NCBI GenBank assembly: GCA_049724395.1
Contig: JAUGWO010000215.1
Coordinates: 1-22,336 of the forward strand
Source: Spongospora subterranea f. sp. subterranea
Taxonomy: Eukaryota > Endomyxa: Phytomyxea > Phytomyxea > Plasmodiophorida
DNA length: 22,336 nt
Direction: 5' to 3'
Made by a program: the position numbers and the translations under genes
Notes under the pieces: model-generated
Told to the model about the DNA's origin: nothing
Seen by the model: the letters and a program-made list of their open reading frames with translations, nothing else
Databases searched by the model: none
Shown: positions 18,575 through 22,336 of the stretch, in pieces
Layout: the number at the start of each line of letters is the position of its first letter
How positions within the stretch are numbered: the first letter of the stretch is position 1

Positions 18575-21500
18575 TGTAACATATGTGTCAACGTATTGAC
18601 CCTATGTTATAGCCTACGACAGGCTACCCTATTGTATTGGATATAGCTGGCAACGGAGTTCCTGACGGACGTTACGGACCAGATATCGGATCTGATACAC
18701 AGAGAGTATATTGGCTCGGAATAGGAACATCTATTGTGTGTAAATAGCATCTATAGTAATCCACCTGACCAGTGTATACCGATGTATGTTACAAAGAATT
18801 CTTTAGTATGAAAATGTATGTCATTTCTATACAAAGGGAAGGATAGATCAGGGACGACACCGGGTGTCAGAAATGGCATGGACTGGTTGATACTGATTGT
18901 TGGATGATTCGTATTTATACAATAGTTGTGTATTACGAATAGTGTCTGTTATGTATGATGGACACATGGACTCGACAACGTTAGCAACAGATTCAAAACC
19001 TGTTGGTTGTGGGTAGACTAGGGACAGTCGACGGTCAACAAATCGGTGATTTGAACGACCAGGTCAGAGCAGGACCATGGGATCGGCAAGTTTCAGACAA
19101 CGAAACTCCGTGAAAAACTGCGACAATAGAGGGCTGCGGCACAGTGCCGTTAGAGATATGCCACAGATTCCAGGAAACTGCAACCCGAGGTGAGACAACG
19201 CCCGGCGTCAGAAAAAACCGTTAAGCATAAGAATGGAAAGTTCTTATGTTTGTGTTGCGGTTTGGAAGGACATAGTATGTCCAAGTGTCCACAGAAACCA
19301 TCGAAGACAGAGATGGAATCGCTCTTGGTTAAACACAAAGACAAAATGAAAGTTTTGTTTAAGAATAAACCATACAGCGATGGACAGTATATGAGGATTT
19401 GTCGGATTGGAGTTGCTAGCATAGAGAGCCAACAGAACGGTGATCTTTATGTCAGGACTACGACAGGATCCAACAGTAGTGATTTTTACAAAGTGTCAGA
19501 AATGCACGAACCGTCAACTGCAGACAAACAGTTGAGTGTTAGAGTGTCGACTGCAGGAATGATATTTCCAGGGTTATTAGACAGTGGTACCCAGTCGACA
19601 GTTATACCGATGAGCATTGCGAAGAAAGCGCAGAGGCTCGATGATAAGATCGGTATAAGGAAACTGGCAAAGGCAATTAAGTTAATATTGCCAGATAAGA
19701 CAGTGGCGGAAGCAACACATGAGATGTTGGCTGATCTGACCCTGTATACAGCAACGGGTTGAACTGATCATTCGAAACCGGAGATGTTTGCTGTGGGATT
19801 CACCATTAGATGAAATATTGCTAGGTGAAGATTTGTTGAAAGAGCTGGGGATAAATCCTAAGGATGCTCTAGAGTCGCTAATTCTAAAGAAGACATTAGG
19901 CGCCAACAATGAGGATAATATCAGTCATTGGGATTTGTACAACGATGATGATATTATTATTGGGGAAGATTTCCCAGAAGACAGTTTGAAGTCAATGGAA
20001 GACATGATGTCTCGTGCTATTGATAACGGATTGCCTATAGAATGGCAAAGTCGACTAAGGAAGTTGATATGGAAGTATCAAATTGTTTGGAGAAGGTCGC
20101 TGGGACCTGATCCACCTGCAAATGTCACTCCTTTCGTAACGAACCTGAGGGAAGGAGTTGAACCTGTTAGGTGCAAATCCCGACGGTACAGCAAGGAACA
20201 TAGTGAGTTCCTGGCGACATTTGTCAGCCTTCTGGAGAAATATGGATTGGTTTATGAAAACTACAATTGTGAGTGGGCCTCTCCGGTTGTTGTGGTCAGA
20301 AACCCCGGTGGTAAAGGATTACGTATGGTGGTTGATTTGCGAGAAGTCAACGCTCTATGCAAGGCAACTGCATGGCCCATGTCGTTTCTTGAATCAATAG
20401 TCAAGCATTTGGGTGGCTCCAAATATTGGTTTTCTCTAGACGCTTTCAAAGGTTTCTGGATGATGCCACTTGACGCCGATTGCAAAGAAATGTTTTCTTT
20501 TATGACTGATCGAGGGGTTTACACTCCAACGAGATCCATTCAGGGAGCACTGAATTCTGCCACACAGTTCCAAGCTAGAATGCATGAGATATATAGGGAA
20601 CTGCTGTATCAATCATTAATAATATGGATTGATGACATATTGGGACACGCAGACACTCAAGAGAAGTGGTTCCAGGTGTTAGAAACGACACTTAAATTGG
20701 CGCAGGAACACGATATCAAATTCAACTTAGAGAAGTGTGAATTGTTCCAGATTAAGGCCAAATTCTGTGGAAGAATATTCACTCCTGAGGGTGTGAGGCA
20801 TGATCCGGCTAGAGTTGAGGCATTAGTAAATATGCAGAAGCCAACGACAGCGCGAGACTTGCAACAGTTTGTTATGGCTATTCAATGGATGAGTAGAGCC
20901 ATTCCAGGTTATAATAGATTAGTTCTGCCGTTGCAGAATATCTATGAAAACGCAATGAAAGGTCAGCCGAAAAGGACCAAATCGGTGGCCAAGGGAATTT
21001 CATTGAGCGCGTTTGGTTTGAATGCAGTTCATGATGAAGCATTCAACAGTATGAAGGCTGCGATCAGTAGACGAACTCAGCTGAACTATCCTGACGAGGA
21101 TATGGTTCAATGTGTGTTCACTGATGCGAGTCAATATCATAGTTCTGGTATGGTGACACAGATTCCACATGAGGATGTTGGGAAACTGCCGTTCCATGAT
21201 CAGAGACATGAACCGTTGGGATTCTGCGGACACAAATTCCATGGATCAGAATTGAACTGGTCTACGCCAGATAAGGAAGCATTCGCTATCTGGGACACAG
21301 TTAGGAAATTGGACTATTTAGTTCAATCTTCTAAACCCTTTCTGCTTTTTACGGATCATAGGAATTTGACTTCCATGTATAATCCTGAAAAGTGCACGAA
21401 GCAAGCTGGGGAACGCTTGGAAAGATGGGGTATGGATCTCAGATCATTTAGATTCAATATCGAACATATACCAGGAGACATGAATGTCTGGGCTGATATG

Positions 21501-22336
21501 ATGACTCGATGGGGGGCTGCATTATCAAAATCAGACATTAATAATGGCCTAAAGGGATCTGGATGCGGTTCTGAGAGATGCAATAGGATTACAGTTAATC
21601 GTCGTACTCAAAGGAGTAATGGATCGATAACTGATGAATCTGAGCATGTTGAGAATGATATCGATCATGATGCTAGGATAGACCCAACTGATGCATCACT
21701 TGGACCTCAAAACTTCAAGGATCAATTTCGGACTCAACCCATGAGTAAGTTGGTGTGGCCAACTGTTGATGAGATTACTCAAGAGCAGAGTAATTGGATT
21801 AAGGGTCGAGACAGGGATTCCTTAATCTTGAATTCAGATGGGTTGTTGCTAAATCACTCAGACAAAGTGGTTATCCCAGATGAATGTGACAATCTGAAGA
21901 CTAGATTGTGTGTTATTGCCCATGTTGGGGCAAATTGTGGACATTATGGAATTAATGTAGTACTCAAACTACTACAAGAACAATTTCATTGGAAATCGAT
22001 GATCGATGATGTCACATCTATATGTAACTTGTGTTTACATTGCATTCCTACAAGAGGAGGGAAGAGAATCCCACGACCTTTTGGTGAAGCATGTCATGGA
22101 ACTAGTCTAAATCAAGTATTGCACTTTGATTTCATGTATATAATGCCTTGAGTGAAAGGATCATATCATGAGTTTGAATGGGTTCTAGTTATTGTAGATG
22201 ACTTGTCAGGTTTGGTTCACCTGACACCAGCAGTGACTCCTGATACGGAGACTACTGTTGATGCGTTGATGGAATGGCGATCAAAGTTTGGAACATCAGA
22301 GGTGTATGTTTCAGATCAAGCTTCTTACTTTCTATC
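18575..22336 (+). mobile_element. Ty3/gypsy element B, broken, cut by the window end
   Basis: A non-coding 5' part (about 18575-19190) starts with TGTAAC and may hold the left LTR and leader; its exact end is not clear because the right LTR is outside the window. Then, in order, come the Gag zinc knuckle (about 19245-19290), protease with a DSGTQST active site (about 19550-19640), reverse transcriptase (about 20130-20900, WIDDILGHA), RNase H (about 21060-21520, FTDAS), the integrase zinc-binding domain (HVGANCGHYG ... CNLCLHC, about 21920-22050) and the start of the integrase core. Most of Gag is not seen. It looks broken, with about two or three breaks, but is much better kept than A. The two belong to the same oomycete-like gypsy lineage. 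Confidence 0.85.

Noticed and set aside
1-22336. tRNA, rRNA and CRISPR structures
   Set aside because: Scanning by eye gave no cloverleaf with the usual T-loop words, no ribosomal RNA core sequence and no regularly spaced direct repeats of the CRISPR type.

Overview
The window looks like a transposon-rich stretch of a eukaryotic, probably protist, genome. The grounds are frequent short GT...AG introns (about 46-66 bases), several classes of eukaryotic transposon, and two Ty3/gypsy copies whose reverse transcriptase motifs (WLDD/IDDILG type) recall oomycete gypsy elements. An oomycete or another intron-poor, TE-rich protist fits. The species cannot be fixed from the sequence, and nothing bacterial is seen.

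Layout. 1-666: C-terminal part of a Mutator-like (MULE) transposase with a SWIM zinc finger, broken by one in-frame stop. 700-3590: three successive inverted-repeat structures (about 745-1070, 1358-1987 and 2081-3587); the last is a fold-back element with ~660-base arms. 3590-5200: little clear coding, a diverged tandem duplication, and copy 1 of a ~465-base segmental repeat. 5200-7540: a candidate multi-exon plus-strand gene with a signal-peptide-like start, an 11-residue acidic repeat, a duplicated exon, and a C-terminal exon carrying three copies of a Cys/Trp module I do not recognise. 7706-8620: copy 2 of the segmental repeat, carrying the last exon of a minus-strand gene whose upstream exon is split by a LINE tail with clear target-site duplications. 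8803-10705: a short, young Ty1/copia derivative bounded by identical 128-base repeats. 10706-14377: a DNA transposon that looks whole, with a six-exon minus-strand transposase gene of about 1056 codons. 14378-18573: an old gypsy element (A) carrying a poly(A)-tailed insertion, which in turn carries a LINE fragment. 18575-22336: a related gypsy element (B) that runs off the window.

The two most interesting items are the 3.7-kb DNA transposon and the 5.2-7.5 kb repeat gene. In the transposon, all five introns keep the frame and the P/THAP9-like catalytic residues are in order; it has short GGAGGGG-type ends and subterminal GGACC-YTGGTCC palindromes. The repeat gene holds a three-times repeated C-x4-C-x10-WG-x8-F-x3/4-KC module.

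The nesting gives relative ages. Gypsy A is oldest, then the poly(A) insertion, then the LINE fragment. The copia derivative is recent because its end repeats are identical.
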